A stretch of DNA of 32,886 nt from Akkermansiaceae bacterium (GTDB lineage Bacteria; Verrucomicrobiota; Verrucomicrobiia; Verrucomicrobiales; Akkermansiaceae). The stretch lies in the NCBI GenBank assembly GCA_025362955.1, contig JANYFB010000216.1, positions 1 through 32,886 on the forward strand. The letters are read 5' to 3'. The position numbers were made by a program, and so were the translations under genes. Under the pieces are notes generated by a model, which did no database searches, was not told the origin of the DNA, and worked only from the letters and a program-made list of their open reading frames with translations. Below, piece by piece: positions 1 to 9,280 of the stretch (its first letter is position 1; the number at the start of each line of letters is the position of its first letter).

Positions 1-795
1 TCCCAGATTCGCGCCATCTTCGGTCGCTTCACCGATCTCATCGAGCCGCTCTCACTTGATGAAGCGTATCTCGATGTCTCCCACCTTCAGAGCAGCGGAG
101 CCGCCATCGCTCGAGAGATCCGCGCCCAGATTTTCGAGGAAACTGGCCTCACCGCCTCCGCCGGGATTGCAGCCAACAAGCTCATCGCCAAGATCGCCTC
201 CGACTGGCACAAGCCTAACGGCCAGAAGCAAATCACCGATGAGGAAACTCCCGCCTTCATCCGCGCCCTGCCCGTCGGCCGCATCTGGGGGGTCGGCAAG
301 AAAATGCGCGAAAAGCTCACCGCCATCGGCATCGAAACCTGCGCCGACCTCCAAGCTTTCGACCAAATCGAGCTCTCCCAACGCTTTGGAAAATGGGGCA
401 TCGAACTCTGGCACCTCTGCCGCGGCATCGACGACCGCCTCGTCACTCCCGACCGCACCCGCAAATCCGTCAGCAGCGAAACGACGTTTTCCGAGAACAT
501 CCAAGTCCTCCCGGCCCTCGTCCCGCCGCTGCAAGGAATGATCGAAGGTCTGCGAGAAGACCTCGCCAAGTCCCACGCGGATCGCGTCATCCGTTCGCTC
601 GTCGTGAAAATGAAATTCGCTGATTTCCACCGCACCACCGCCGAGCGCGCCGGCCACCTTGTCGATTCAGCCATCTTTCAACAACTCCTCACCGAGGCTT
701 GGAAACGCGGCAACCACCGCGCCGTCCGCCTGCTAGGCGTGGGCGTCCGCTTTGAAGACCCGAAGGAAGAGGAGCAAATGGAGTTTTTCGGTTAG
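1..795 (+). CDS. dinB: DNA polymerase IV (Y-family), 5' end cut by window start
   Basis: Frame 1 is open from base 1 (SQIRAIFGRFTDLIEPLSLDEAYLDVSHLQ...TGLTASAGIAANKLIAKIASDWHKPNGQ...GVGKKMREKLTAIGIETCADLQ), with Y-family palm motifs and HhH; ends at TAG 793-795. Confidence 0.95.
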   Translation, partial: SQIRAIFGRFTDLIEPLSLDEAYLDVSHLQSSGAAIAREIRAQIFEETGLTASAGIAANKLIAKIASDWHKPNGQKQITDEETPAFIRALPVGRIWGVGKKMREKLTAIGIETCADLQAFDQIELSQRFGKWGIELWHLCRGIDDRLVTPDRTRKSVSSETTFSENIQVLPALVPPLQGMIEGLREDLAKSHADRVIRSLVVKMKFADFHRTTAERAGHLVDSAIFQQLLTEAWKRGNHRAVRLLGVGVRFEDPKEEEQMEFFG

Positions 796-843
796 CGATT
801 AAATGCTAATAAGTAATTGGCCCGAGAGTGAAAAATTATCGCA

Positions 844-2658
844 TTGTCCATCTTCCATTCTGCGGTTGAATCATCTTCAATTCTCTTCGTGCTCACCCTC
901 GCAAATCCCCTCGGCCTTCTCGCCCTGCTCGGCATCCCCGCCGTGCTGGCGATTCATTTTCTCCAGCGAAAAGCCATCGAGCTCCCCGTCTCCACGTTGT
1001 TCCTGCTAGAACGCACCCAGCGGGATGCCGCCAGCGGACGTCGGTTAGAGCGGGTCATCCCGTCCATTCCACTTTGGATGCAATTGTTAGCCGTGCTGCT
1101 GCTTGCGTGGTTTCTAGCAGAGCCCCGTTTCCAGAAGTCCGGCAGCGTCCAACGGATCGCCATCGTGCTCGATTCCTCGGCTTCGATGGGGGTTTTCAAA
1201 AATGAAGCGATTACCCGCCTCGCCGCCGAGCTTCCGGGTTTTCAAGGGCCGGCCTCCACCGTCGAACTCACCATGATCGAATCTTTGCCGAGCAAACCAC
1301 GACTCTACGCCGGCTCTTCCGTCAAAGAACTCAAAGCCGTATTGGAAAAATGGCAACCGCTCGATGGCCTCACCGATCCCACTCAGGCCCTGCGTCTCGC
1401 GCGTTCGCTGGTATCCCGCGAGGGCACCGTCATTTACCTAACCGACACCCCTGCGGCATCACTGCCATTCGAGGCCAAACTGATCGCAGTCGGCGATCCC
1501 GTGGAAAACGTGGGCTTCACCGGAGTGACCTTTGCAACCGAGGAGGGCACCCTCGTCTGGAGAGCGCTGGTTAGAAATTATAGCAAAACCGCAGTTGATC
1601 GCACTTGGTCGATCCAAACCTCTAACGGCGGGACCGAGCCACGTCCACTTCACCTGGATGCCGGTGCCCTTGTCACCCTCCAAGCTGCCTTCCCCACTGA
1701 CGCGAAAAACGTCCGCCTCGTTCTCTCACCGGATCGCTTTCCATTGGACGACACCCTTCCGTTAGTCGTTCCCATGCCGAAATCCCTCGCGCTTTTCACC
1801 GCCACCTCGCCCTCTTTCGCCGATCTCACCACGAAACTCCTGCGCGCTCTCGATGCCGCAATCCCCACCAATGACGCCGCCTCCGCCGATCTCTCGATCA
1901 CCTCCTACGATCCCCTCGATCCCGTGCTCCCGCCCGGAAACTCCATCATCTTCGTGGAAGACAGCACCCACACAGGAGCCTACCTCAAGGGCGGAATTGT
2001 CGCGGAGCCACACCCATTGTTAGACAATCTGAATTGGCAATCCCTGCTCGTCAGAGAAACCATCGAACTGAATCGCCTCCCCAGCGACACGATCATTCTG
2101 TGGCAGGACAAACGTCCGCTCATTTTCCTCAGAGAAATGCCCGCGACTGAAAAGCAACCCGCCACCCGCCAACTCTGCTTTAACTTCGATCTCCGCCTTT
2201 CCAACGCCTCTAACCAACCCGCCTTCATCGTCCTGCTCCACCGCTTCGCCGAGTCCATCCGCGAGGCCAAGGTCGCCCCTGCCTCCGTCAATCTGGAAAC
2301 CGGCCAACCGATCAAAATCACCTCCGCTCCGAATCTCCCTCTTCAAATTTCCGCCACCGATCTAGCAGGTAAGCCCCTCCCCTCGCCCGCCTCCACCACC
2401 CAAGCCCCGGCCACTCCCTGCTTTCTAACCATCCGCCAGAACGAAACAGCGCTTCTCGACGCCGCCGTCTTCTTCGCCGATACCCGCGAGGCAGATTTCT
2501 CCGCGTGCGGAAAATCCGAACCCACCGCCGCCGCCAATTCCTCCAGCATCGAGCGCCACACCAAGCCCGATCCGCTCTGGCGCGTGTGGATTCTTCTGCT
2601 GCTGGCGGCGCTGTTAGTGTCGTGGAAATTCAACACCTCGAAACTCGCCACCGCATGA
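844..2658 (+). CDS. BatA/vWA-type membrane protein (N-terminal double-TM domain)
   Basis: 604 aa; N-term NPLGLLALLGIPAVLAIHFLQRKAIELPVSTLFLLER resembles the BatA N-terminal domain; MIDAS-like IVLDSSASMGV; C-terminal TM. Exact start uncertain. Confidence 0.75.
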   Translation: MSIFHSAVESSSILFVLTLANPLGLLALLGIPAVLAIHFLQRKAIELPVSTLFLLERTQRDAASGRRLERVIPSIPLWMQLLAVLLLAWFLAEPRFQKSGSVQRIAIVLDSSASMGVFKNEAITRLAAELPGFQGPASTVELTMIESLPSKPRLYAGSSVKELKAVLEKWQPLDGLTDPTQALRLARSLVSREGTVIYLTDTPAASLPFEAKLIAVGDPVENVGFTGVTFATEEGTLVWRALVRNYSKTAVDRTWSIQTSNGGTEPRPLHLDAGALVTLQAAFPTDAKNVRLVLSPDRFPLDDTLPLVVPMPKSLALFTATSPSFADLTTKLLRALDAAIPTNDAASADLSITSYDPLDPVLPPGNSIIFVEDSTHTGAYLKGGIVAEPHPLLDNLNWQSLLVRETIELNRLPSDTIILWQDKRPLIFLREMPATEKQPATRQLCFNFDLRLSNASNQPAFIVLLHRFAESIREAKVAPASVNLETGQPIKITSAPNLPLQISATDLAGKPLPSPASTTQAPATPCFLTIRQNETALLDAAVFFADTREADFSACGKSEPTAAANSSSIERHTKPDPLWRVWILLLLAALLVSWKFNTSKLATA

Positions 2659-2930
2659 GCCGCTGGCCCTGCTTCCCTGCCTACCTCGCCGACGAGGCAA
2701 GCACCTTGGATAAAACGGAGTGATTTCAGGACATATTCTGATCAGGGCGGGTTTCCAGACATCAAGGGAACTGAGTCTGGCACTGGATGCCGCCGCCAAC
2801 CGTCCCGACACGGCAATGATTCTTCCGGACTCCACCTTCACTCCAGCGGTGCCATTGCAGAAAAGTTCGTTTCAAAAGATGCGTGCCAGATCCCACATTT
2901 TGCTGGCCCTGCTTGGCTTGAGAGCCTGTC

Positions 2931-3326
2931 GAGATGGTGGCACTCACGACGACTTCCTTTCTGGCGGACATCGTCGGAATCAAATCAGCCGTGATGATCT
3001 CTGCGAAAATGAACGGCGCATTGCCGACGCCGGAAGACGGGCTGCACGCGCTTGCCCAGCGTCCGACAGGACTCGCGAATGAAATTCCTTGGACGAAAGT
3101 AATGGTGACCGTGCCGGTTGATCCATGGGGCAACGAGTATCGAGTCGTAATCGGAGATAGCTATCCCCAGGGGTTCGGCATCCTTAGCTGCGGCCCGGAT
3201 GCCCCCTCGCTCACCCAAGGCAATGACGCCGATGACAGGAATTCCTGGAGCGAGGATTCACCTAGGACGATCCAAAGGGAACGAACCGGGCACTACCCTC
3301 GGCGGGTAGGAGCAAGGTGGAAATAG
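2931..3326 (+). pseudogene. GspG-like (type II pseudopilin) C-terminal domain without an in-frame pilin N-terminus
   Basis: MNGALPTPEDGLHALAQRP...VPVDPWGNEYRVV...GILSCGPDAPS...DDRNSW matches the GspG C-terminal pattern; the frame is closed by TGA just upstream (ttg-TGA-gag), while a hydrophobic start MRARSHILLALLGLRAC lies in another frame at about 2879. Confidence 0.5.
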
Positions 3327-3389
3327 CCGCTCACGCGAAATTATTTCGCGCGGACGGTGGGGAAATGTGATTCATTTCCGGCGGCTGCC

Positions 3390-3623
3390 ATGAACTCCGA
3401 ATTGACTCATCTCCTCCACCGGCGCGTGGCCATCATCGCCGACCACGCGTGGCGGGACAGTGATGCGGCGGGGCATCTAGACGCGCTGAAAGAGGTCTCA
3501 GAGAAAATTTCTGCATGGACAGCGGCGCATCGAACGGAGGTGGACGGGCGGCTGCGGCATTATCTGGAGAACGCTAGTTTCGCGAAGGCGCTGGAGCACT
3601 TGGAGTCCATGGGAGGACGTTGA
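3390..3623 (+). CDS. small hypothetical protein
   Basis: 77 aa from ATG 3390 (MNSELTHLLHRRVAIIADHAWRDSDAAGHLDALKEVSEKISAW...), compact helical protein between co-directional genes. Confidence 0.55.
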   Translation: MNSELTHLLHRRVAIIADHAWRDSDAAGHLDALKEVSEKISAWTAAHRTEVDGRLRHYLENASFAKALEHLESMGGR

Positions 3624-3683
3624 AGGTGATTTCTGAAATTTCTTTTCAAGGAATCCGCCCATGGCTACGTATCAGTGCAACTT

Positions 3684-4556
3684 ATGAAATTGTTTTACAA
3701 TCTCCTTGGCATGGCGACGGCTGGCGTTTTGGGCTATCTGGCGGAGCCGCACCTGCGGTTTGAACTCACTGGGAAGGCGCCCGGTAAAGTGGAAGTGGCA
3801 CGGGACACGAAGGTCTTGCTCCAACTGCCAGGCGGCGGGCCAATCATCGACCCGTCGAGCCTCACTCCGGAACAACTGCCGCAGCGCATCCTATTGAATA
3901 CAGACGTGAAGGTGTCCGACCCGACATCGGGAGTGACGATGATTCTACAGGCAGGCAACAAGGCGAAGCTGTTACGAATCGAGGCGGGAAATGCGGTGGT
4001 CAGCCCGGGTGAAGGACCGTTCGTGGGGATGGTGCCACTCAACGAAACGGACCTTTTCCAACAAATCGCTGCGAATCCTCCGGTGGGGACTTCGCCTGCG
4101 ATTCCACCGGTAGCCGCAGTGACTCCACCGACCGGGGATTCTGAAGAGCCTGTAAAGATGATTGAGCCGCCGAAAGTGCCGGAACCGGCACCCATTCCTG
4201 AGCCTGCTCCAGTTCCGGCTCCTGCTCCTCCCCCGGAGCCGACGCCAGCACCTACTCCAACTCCCCCACCCGCAGCAGAAGCTGCTCCTGCCGCAAATGC
4301 CGGCCCGGCGGATGTCGTGAAGGCGATGCAGGACAGCATCAAGGCGGCGCAGATCAAAGAATTTACCTTTGCCCAAGTCCTCGAATGGAAAGCGGACGCG
4401 GACGAAACCAGCGATGGCGAGACCTATCAGACGGGTCTGGCCTCTTACAAGGCAGAGACGATTTTCGGGGTGAAGACGATTCAAGCGAAGGCGATGATCA
4501 AGGGCGGCAAAGTCGCACGCTGGGTCTGGCCCAAGAGTGGGATGGAAATCAAGTGA
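3684..4556 (+). CDS. hypothetical protein with N-terminal hydrophobic segment and Pro/Ala/Glu-rich linker
   Basis: MKLFYNLLGMATAGVLGYLAEPHLRFELTG... followed by a low-complexity PEPAPIPEPAPVPAPAPPPEPTPAPTPTPPP segment and a globular C-terminus. Confidence 0.6.
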   Translation: MKLFYNLLGMATAGVLGYLAEPHLRFELTGKAPGKVEVARDTKVLLQLPGGGPIIDPSSLTPEQLPQRILLNTDVKVSDPTSGVTMILQAGNKAKLLRIEAGNAVVSPGEGPFVGMVPLNETDLFQQIAANPPVGTSPAIPPVAAVTPPTGDSEEPVKMIEPPKVPEPAPIPEPAPVPAPAPPPEPTPAPTPTPPPAAEAAPAANAGPADVVKAMQDSIKAAQIKEFTFAQVLEWKADADETSDGETYQTGLASYKAETIFGVKTIQAKAMIKGGKVARWVWPKSGMEIK

Positions 4557-4628
4557 CAGGAACGGGAGTCAATTTTTTCTCCCGCAAACCCTTGCCAGCC
4601 TGCGGGGGCTGGGTTAATTCCCGCGCCT

Positions 4629-6224
4629 ATGGCTAACTTTCGTGTGTTGGTTTCCGATCCCATTTCGGAAAAAGGCGTGGACGCTCTTCGCTCGGTCCCT
4701 GAAATTTCCGTGGATGTGAATACCGGGCTGAAACCCGACGAGCTTCTCAAAATCATCGGCGGCTATCATGGCCTGGTGGTGCGTTCTGAAACGAAGGTGA
4801 CGCCGGAGGTCTTTGCGGCAGCGAAGAATCTGAAGGCCATCGGCCGGGCCGGTGTGGGGGTGGATAATATTAATTTAGGCGCAGCGACCGAGCATGGCGT
4901 CGTGGTGATGAACACACCCAGCGGCAACACGATTTCCACCGCCGAGCACGCGTTCGCGCTGATGCTCTCATTGGCTCGAAATATCGGTCAGGCACATTGC
5001 TCGATGATCGCCGGTCGGTGGGATCGAAAAACCCTGCAAGGCGTGGAAATGTTCGGTAAGCGCCTCGCCATTCTGGGCATGGGCCGGATCGGCACGGAGT
5101 TCGCGAAACGGGCGCAGGCATTCGGCATGACAGTTGTCGCTTACGATCCGTTTCTAACCGCCGCTCGCGCCCAATCGCTCAAGGTGGAGTTGGCAGAAAG
5201 CGCGGCCCTTGCCCTTACCGGGGCCGACGTGGTCACGCTTCACATCCCCCTTACGCCGGAGACTCAGCACATTCTCAATGCCGAGCGCATCGCCCTGATG
5301 AATCCCGGTGCGCTTATCGTCAACTGTGCCCGTGGTGGCTTGGTGGATGAGGCCGCCGCCAAGGCAGCAATGGATGCGGGCCATCTCGCTGGAATCGCGC
5401 TCGATGTTTACGAAGTCGAGCCACCTCCCGCCGATTTTCCGCTGTTCTCGGCGAAAAAGTGTGTTTTCACACCTCACCTCGGCGCATCCACAGCAGAAGC
5501 CCAAGAAAATGTCGGCATCGAAGTCGCCCACCAGGTGAAAAATTTCCTCACCACCGGGGAAATCGTAAATGCTGTGAACATGCCGAATCTTGACAGCCGC
5601 ACCCTCGAAAGCGTTGGCCCCTATCTGGATCTCGCGGACTCGCTGGGTAAGCTGCTTTCGAAAATCGCACCTGCCCAATGCGACGGCATCCGGGTATCCT
5701 ACCTCGGTCCGGTTTCGGAACTCGATACGGAACTGATCACCCGCAAGGTGCTGACCGGCTATCTATCAGCAGCTCATCATGAAGCTCAGGTGAATCTCGT
5801 AAATGCTCCAGCTATCGCCAAGGCGCATGGCATCCGAGTCACCGCATCGACCGTCGCATTGGCGACGAATTGCACGGAGCTCATCGAAGTTTCCGCGATC
5901 AAGGGCGACGAAGTTTGCACCGTGGCCGGAACGTTTTTCGGTAAATCCGCGCGAATCGTCCACATCGCCGGACATAACGTGGAAACGAATCCTAGCGGCA
6001 AGTTCCTTTTCGTGGAAAATGATGATCGCCCCGGAATCGTCGGTACGCTTGGAACTTCGCTCGGTGACGCCTCCGTAAACATCGCAAATATGGCCTTGAG
6101 CCGTAATAGCGACCGCAAACAAGCCGTCACGGTGATTGAGGTGGATACCGAGCCACCTATGGAACTCCTTGAAAAACTGAGGTCCACCCCTGGGATACTC
6201 AGGGTTCTCAGTTTCGAACTGTAA
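4629..6224 (+). CDS. serA: D-3-phosphoglycerate dehydrogenase (long form with C-terminal ACT domain)
   Basis: 531 aa; NAD-binding GMGRIGTEFAKRAQAFGMTVVAYDP; VNCARGGLVDEAA; C-terminal FLFVENDDRPGIVGTLGTSLGDASVNIANM ACT domain. Confidence 0.97.
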   Translation: MANFRVLVSDPISEKGVDALRSVPEISVDVNTGLKPDELLKIIGGYHGLVVRSETKVTPEVFAAAKNLKAIGRAGVGVDNINLGAATEHGVVVMNTPSGNTISTAEHAFALMLSLARNIGQAHCSMIAGRWDRKTLQGVEMFGKRLAILGMGRIGTEFAKRAQAFGMTVVAYDPFLTAARAQSLKVELAESAALALTGADVVTLHIPLTPETQHILNAERIALMNPGALIVNCARGGLVDEAAAKAAMDAGHLAGIALDVYEVEPPPADFPLFSAKKCVFTPHLGASTAEAQENVGIEVAHQVKNFLTTGEIVNAVNMPNLDSRTLESVGPYLDLADSLGKLLSKIAPAQCDGIRVSYLGPVSELDTELITRKVLTGYLSAAHHEAQVNLVNAPAIAKAHGIRVTASTVALATNCTELIEVSAIKGDEVCTVAGTFFGKSARIVHIAGHNVETNPSGKFLFVENDDRPGIVGTLGTSLGDASVNIANMALSRNSDRKQAVTVIEVDTEPPMELLEKLRSTPGILRVLSFEL

Positions 6225-6291
6225 AAAATACGGTCTATTTACGAAAAATCCGTTGCCAACCCCGATCCCGATTACCTACATTCCCCGCAGC

Positions 6292-6720
6292 ATGAAAAAA
6301 CTCTTCGTCATCGCTACCACCTTTGCCGCCCTGAGCGGTCTAGCTGTCGCCGACATCCAAGCATCTCCAGGTTCCACCTACACGTCCTCACGCAAGTTGG
6401 GACGGGCCGTTGACAACATCCTTTACGGATTTATCGAAATTCCGGAGCAAATGTGCCGGAAGAATGATCAATACGGTCGCAAGGCACTCGGTTACGGCGT
6501 TGCCGACGGAACCAGCCGTGCGCTGCGCCGTCTCGGTTATGGGTTCTATGAGCTGTTTACTTTCAACTGCCCGAGCTATCGCGGCACCTTCAAGCCCCCT
6601 TACGAGCGTTGCGGTGAAGACAACCGGATCGAAATGAACGTCAGTGACGGACTTTCCGAATTCCCACCTGAACTTGGTTTCGACGGTGGCTGGTCACACA
6701 GCCGCACTCAGAAATATTAA
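6292..6720 (+). CDS. exosortase system-associated protein, TIGR04073-like
   Basis: Signal peptide MKKLFVIATTFAALSGLAVA, then KLGRAVDNILYGFIEIPEQM...GLGYGFYELFTFNCPSYRGTFKPPYE-like pattern. Confidence 0.75.
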   Translation: MKKLFVIATTFAALSGLAVADIQASPGSTYTSSRKLGRAVDNILYGFIEIPEQMCRKNDQYGRKALGYGVADGTSRALRRLGYGFYELFTFNCPSYRGTFKPPYERCGEDNRIEMNVSDGLSEFPPELGFDGGWSHSRTQKY

Positions 6721-6745
6721 GGTTTAGGCGCTCACCTGATTTATT

Positions 6746-6781
6746 CCCGCCAACGGTTTCTCCGTTGGCGGGATTTTTATT
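6746..6781 (+). terminator. Rho-independent terminator of the TIGR04073-like gene
   Basis: Perfect 11-bp stem CCCGCCAACGG-TTTCT-CCGTTGGCGGG followed by ATTTTTATT. Confidence 0.9.
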
Positions 6782-6830
6782 GGGGGTGATGTGATTATGA
6801 TAGGTTGCCGCACTGTTCTGTGTTTGGACC

Positions 6831-6865
6831 AAAAAAAGCGAGCGCGGATCGTTTCCGATCCGCGC
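6831..6865 (-). terminator. Rho-independent terminator for minus-strand transcription
   Basis: On the minus strand: GCGCGGATCG-GAAA-CGATCCGCGC then TCGCTTTTTTT (10-bp perfect stem, GAAA loop). Confidence 0.85.
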
Positions 6866-7129
6866 CCGAGATTGCACATTTTTCCCCCCAAGGATTCCGG
6901 TTGGCTTTGCTTGGCTTATGATCGTCTTCCCCCCGGAGTTCGATCTGGCCGTAAGCGGTGTTGCCCGGAACAGGATATGTTGGAAAGGTTTTCAGTTCAC
7001 TTACGTGCGCTGTCGCCTTTCGTTGGATGTAAGATGCACTGGAAATTAAAGTTTTGGAAGCAATTAAGACTCCCGTATCCGGCCAGGTAGTCCCAGAATC
7101 GGCCATAACCTGCGGTTTTGAGCAAAAGG

Positions 7130-9028
7130 CTACGGGTTTTTCCCTCGATCCTGCCATTTTTTCCAAGTCGGGGTTTTCGGCTTCCAGGTTGAGGCCGGAA
7201 GTTCGTCATCGAATTCCGAACGCTGCCCGATTCCTCGCAGGAGGCTGCTGATTTCCTTGGCCTCATGAAGCAGTTCCACTACCCGCTCCGCACTCAAGCC
7301 GGGTTGCTTGAGTTCCGCCTTCACCGCCGCATCGCGTCGTTGCAGGACCGTACCGGAAAGCAAGGCCAACGCTTGCTCGGCGGATTGCATTCCATCTAAC
7401 GAAAATTCTATCGGGTTCGCTGTTTCCCGCGCGAGTGCGAGCCGATCCGATTCTGATAGACCGCCGATGAATGCGTTCACCGCCGCGTGGGAGGACGGCT
7501 CCGGCGCTGCTGCTAGAATCGCTTCCAGCAATGGAATTCCCTCAAGCCAACGGTTCGCCTCGTGAAGCGTTTCAAATTGCTCGCCCAGCAAGCGCTGGGC
7601 AGGGCCGGAGGAAAGCGCGAGATGACAGAGAAACGCGACGATTCGATGAAGCCTGGTGGGTTCGGCAGCGAGCACGATTTCTCCCGGTGCCTCGGCGTAA
7701 GCCCGCTTCGGCTGCGACTTGGCGCGGGCGATGGCTTCGCGTAGCGATTGGGTGGAGGTCTGGAGGTGAACGGCGACGACGTTGAGCTGATTATCCTGCA
7801 CGGCGAAATCCGCAATCAGTGCTAACAGCCCCGCGCAATCGTTCAAGGCGGCGGCACGCTCGCCAGGTGAATCCAAGATGCCGTTTGCCTTGGCCCGTTC
7901 GAGTTTGAAATGAAAAAACTCCTTGGCGTTAGCGAGCAATTTTCTGAAAGCATCCTCGCCGTGAGCCTTGAGGAAAGTATCTGGATCATCCCCCGCCGGC
8001 ATTTCTACCACTCTCACTGCCAGCCCTTCCGGCACCAGTTCGCGATAGGCCTTTTCTGCTGCTGCTAGACCAGCAGTGTCCGCATCATAACAGATGAGCA
8101 CGTTGTTGGTATATCGTTTGAGCAATTTGGCATGTTCCCGTGTGCAAGCAGTGCCACAGGTCGCTATGGCGTGTTCGATTCCCAGTTCGTGGCAGCAAAT
8201 TGCATCAATCTGGCCCTCACATAGGAGTGCTGTTTTTTCTTTGAGGATCGGCTTCTTCGCCCGGTCCAAGCCGAAAAACACGCGGGACTTTTTAAAAATC
8301 GCCGTCTCGGGTGAGTTGATGTATTTCCCACTGTTCTTGTTTTCGCGCAGTTGCCGCCCGCTGAAGGCGATCACATCGCCGATTTCATTTCTGATGGGAA
8401 ACATCAGGCGATCTTGAAAACGTACGAATAACCCCGCTTTCGGGTTGTTATCCTCCTTCTGTTTGGCAAGGCCGGAATCTGCCAATTCGCGACCGGAAAA
8501 TTTCCGCGATTTCGCCCAATTTAGGAAAACTTTCGGATTCTCCGGCATCCACCCAATCGACCAACCTGCCGCCATTTCACTGCCGAATCCCCGAGATTTC
8601 ATGTAATCCCTGGCGTGAGCCGCCGCCGGATCCTTCATCAGCAGTTCATGAAAAAACGCGGTCGCTTCGCGGTGAATGTCTAGCAGCTTGCCACGAGTCT
8701 TGCGGGATTTGTCCGCATTCGGGTCAGATGCTTCCTCAATGATATGAATTCCAGCCCGCGACGCGAGTTTTCTAACCGCATCGGTGAACGGCAGGTTTTC
8801 GTAGTCACAAACGAAGGAAATTGCATTGCCACCCTTCTGGCAGCCGAAGCAATGGTAATACTGACGGGAAGGCGTGATCGTGAAGGAGGGCGACTTTTCC
8901 GTATGAAAGGGGCAGAGTGCTTTGAACTGCGAACCTGCCTTTTTCAACTGAATGTAGGACCCGATCAAATCGACGATGTCCGTCGCTTCGAGGACTTTCT
9001 CAATACTTTCTTTCGGAATTAGGGCCAC
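7130..9028 (-). CDS. dnaG: DNA primase
   Basis: 632 aa; zinc-finger CPFHTEKSPSFTITPSRQYYHCFGCQKGGNAISFV; Toprim motif ALLCEGQIDAICCHELGIEHAIATCGTA. Confidence 0.97.
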   Translation of the reverse strand: MALIPKESIEKVLEATDIVDLIGSYIQLKKAGSQFKALCPFHTEKSPSFTITPSRQYYHCFGCQKGGNAISFVCDYENLPFTDAVRKLASRAGIHIIEEASDPNADKSRKTRGKLLDIHREATAFFHELLMKDPAAAHARDYMKSRGFGSEMAAGWSIGWMPENPKVFLNWAKSRKFSGRELADSGLAKQKEDNNPKAGLFVRFQDRLMFPIRNEIGDVIAFSGRQLRENKNSGKYINSPETAIFKKSRVFFGLDRAKKPILKEKTALLCEGQIDAICCHELGIEHAIATCGTACTREHAKLLKRYTNNVLICYDADTAGLAAAEKAYRELVPEGLAVRVVEMPAGDDPDTFLKAHGEDAFRKLLANAKEFFHFKLERAKANGILDSPGERAAALNDCAGLLALIADFAVQDNQLNVVAVHLQTSTQSLREAIARAKSQPKRAYAEAPGEIVLAAEPTRLHRIVAFLCHLALSSGPAQRLLGEQFETLHEANRWLEGIPLLEAILAAAPEPSSHAAVNAFIGGLSESDRLALARETANPIEFSLDGMQSAEQALALLSGTVLQRRDAAVKAELKQPGLSAERVVELLHEAKEISSLLRGIGQRSEFDDELPASTWKPKTPTWKKWQDRGKNP

Positions 9029-9182
9029 GGGTCTTGCTTCGCGGCAGACTACTCCCTGCCCGACTGCCGGGCGAAGCTGGAATTTTAAAATCGGTCAGGA
9101 ACCACTGAATTGCTTGCCAAGTCCCGCCGCGAGCCTTCATTCTGCCGCCCGGCCACAAAGTTTGCGGCCGTGGAATTGGAAA

Positions 9183-9257
9183 GCATGCTTAGCTCAGTGG
9201 TAGAGCACATCCTTCACACGGATGGGGTCGCAGGTTCGAAACCTGCAGCGTGCACCA
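9183..9257 (+). tRNA. tRNA-Val (anticodon CAC), CCA encoded
   Basis: Acceptor GCATGCT/AGCGTGC, D-arm GCTC..GAGC, anticodon stem CATCC-TTCACAC-GGATG, T-arm GCAGG-TTCGAAA-CCTGC, ACCA end. Confidence 0.95.
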
Positions 9258-9280
9258 GCCAAGCAACGCAGTGACGATCT

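Noticed and set aside
52-674. Long antisense ORFs opposite dinB (52..657 and 87..674, minus)
   Set aside because: High-GC shadow ORFs of a clearly recognisable DNA polymerase IV frame; no family resemblance.
2720-3082. 120-aa ORF in frame 2 as an intact gene
   Set aside because: Most of it is out of frame with the recognisable GspG-like domain; only its hydrophobic segment is of interest as a possible split N-terminus.
4150-4290. Tandem-looking CCGGAACCGGCACCC / PEPAP repeats
   Set aside because: Coding low-complexity proline linker, not a CRISPR or regulatory repeat array.
3734-4357. 207-aa minus-strand Gly/Ala-rich ORF
   Set aside because: Mirror of the Pro/Ala/Glu-rich low-complexity segment of the plus-strand gene 3684..4556.
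6901-6990. SRP/4.5S or tmRNA signature in the interval after dnaG
   Set aside because: The conserved SRP GGTCAGG..GGAAGGAAGCAGCC core and a tmRNA acceptor/T-arm could not be found; only an unassigned ncRNA possibility is kept.
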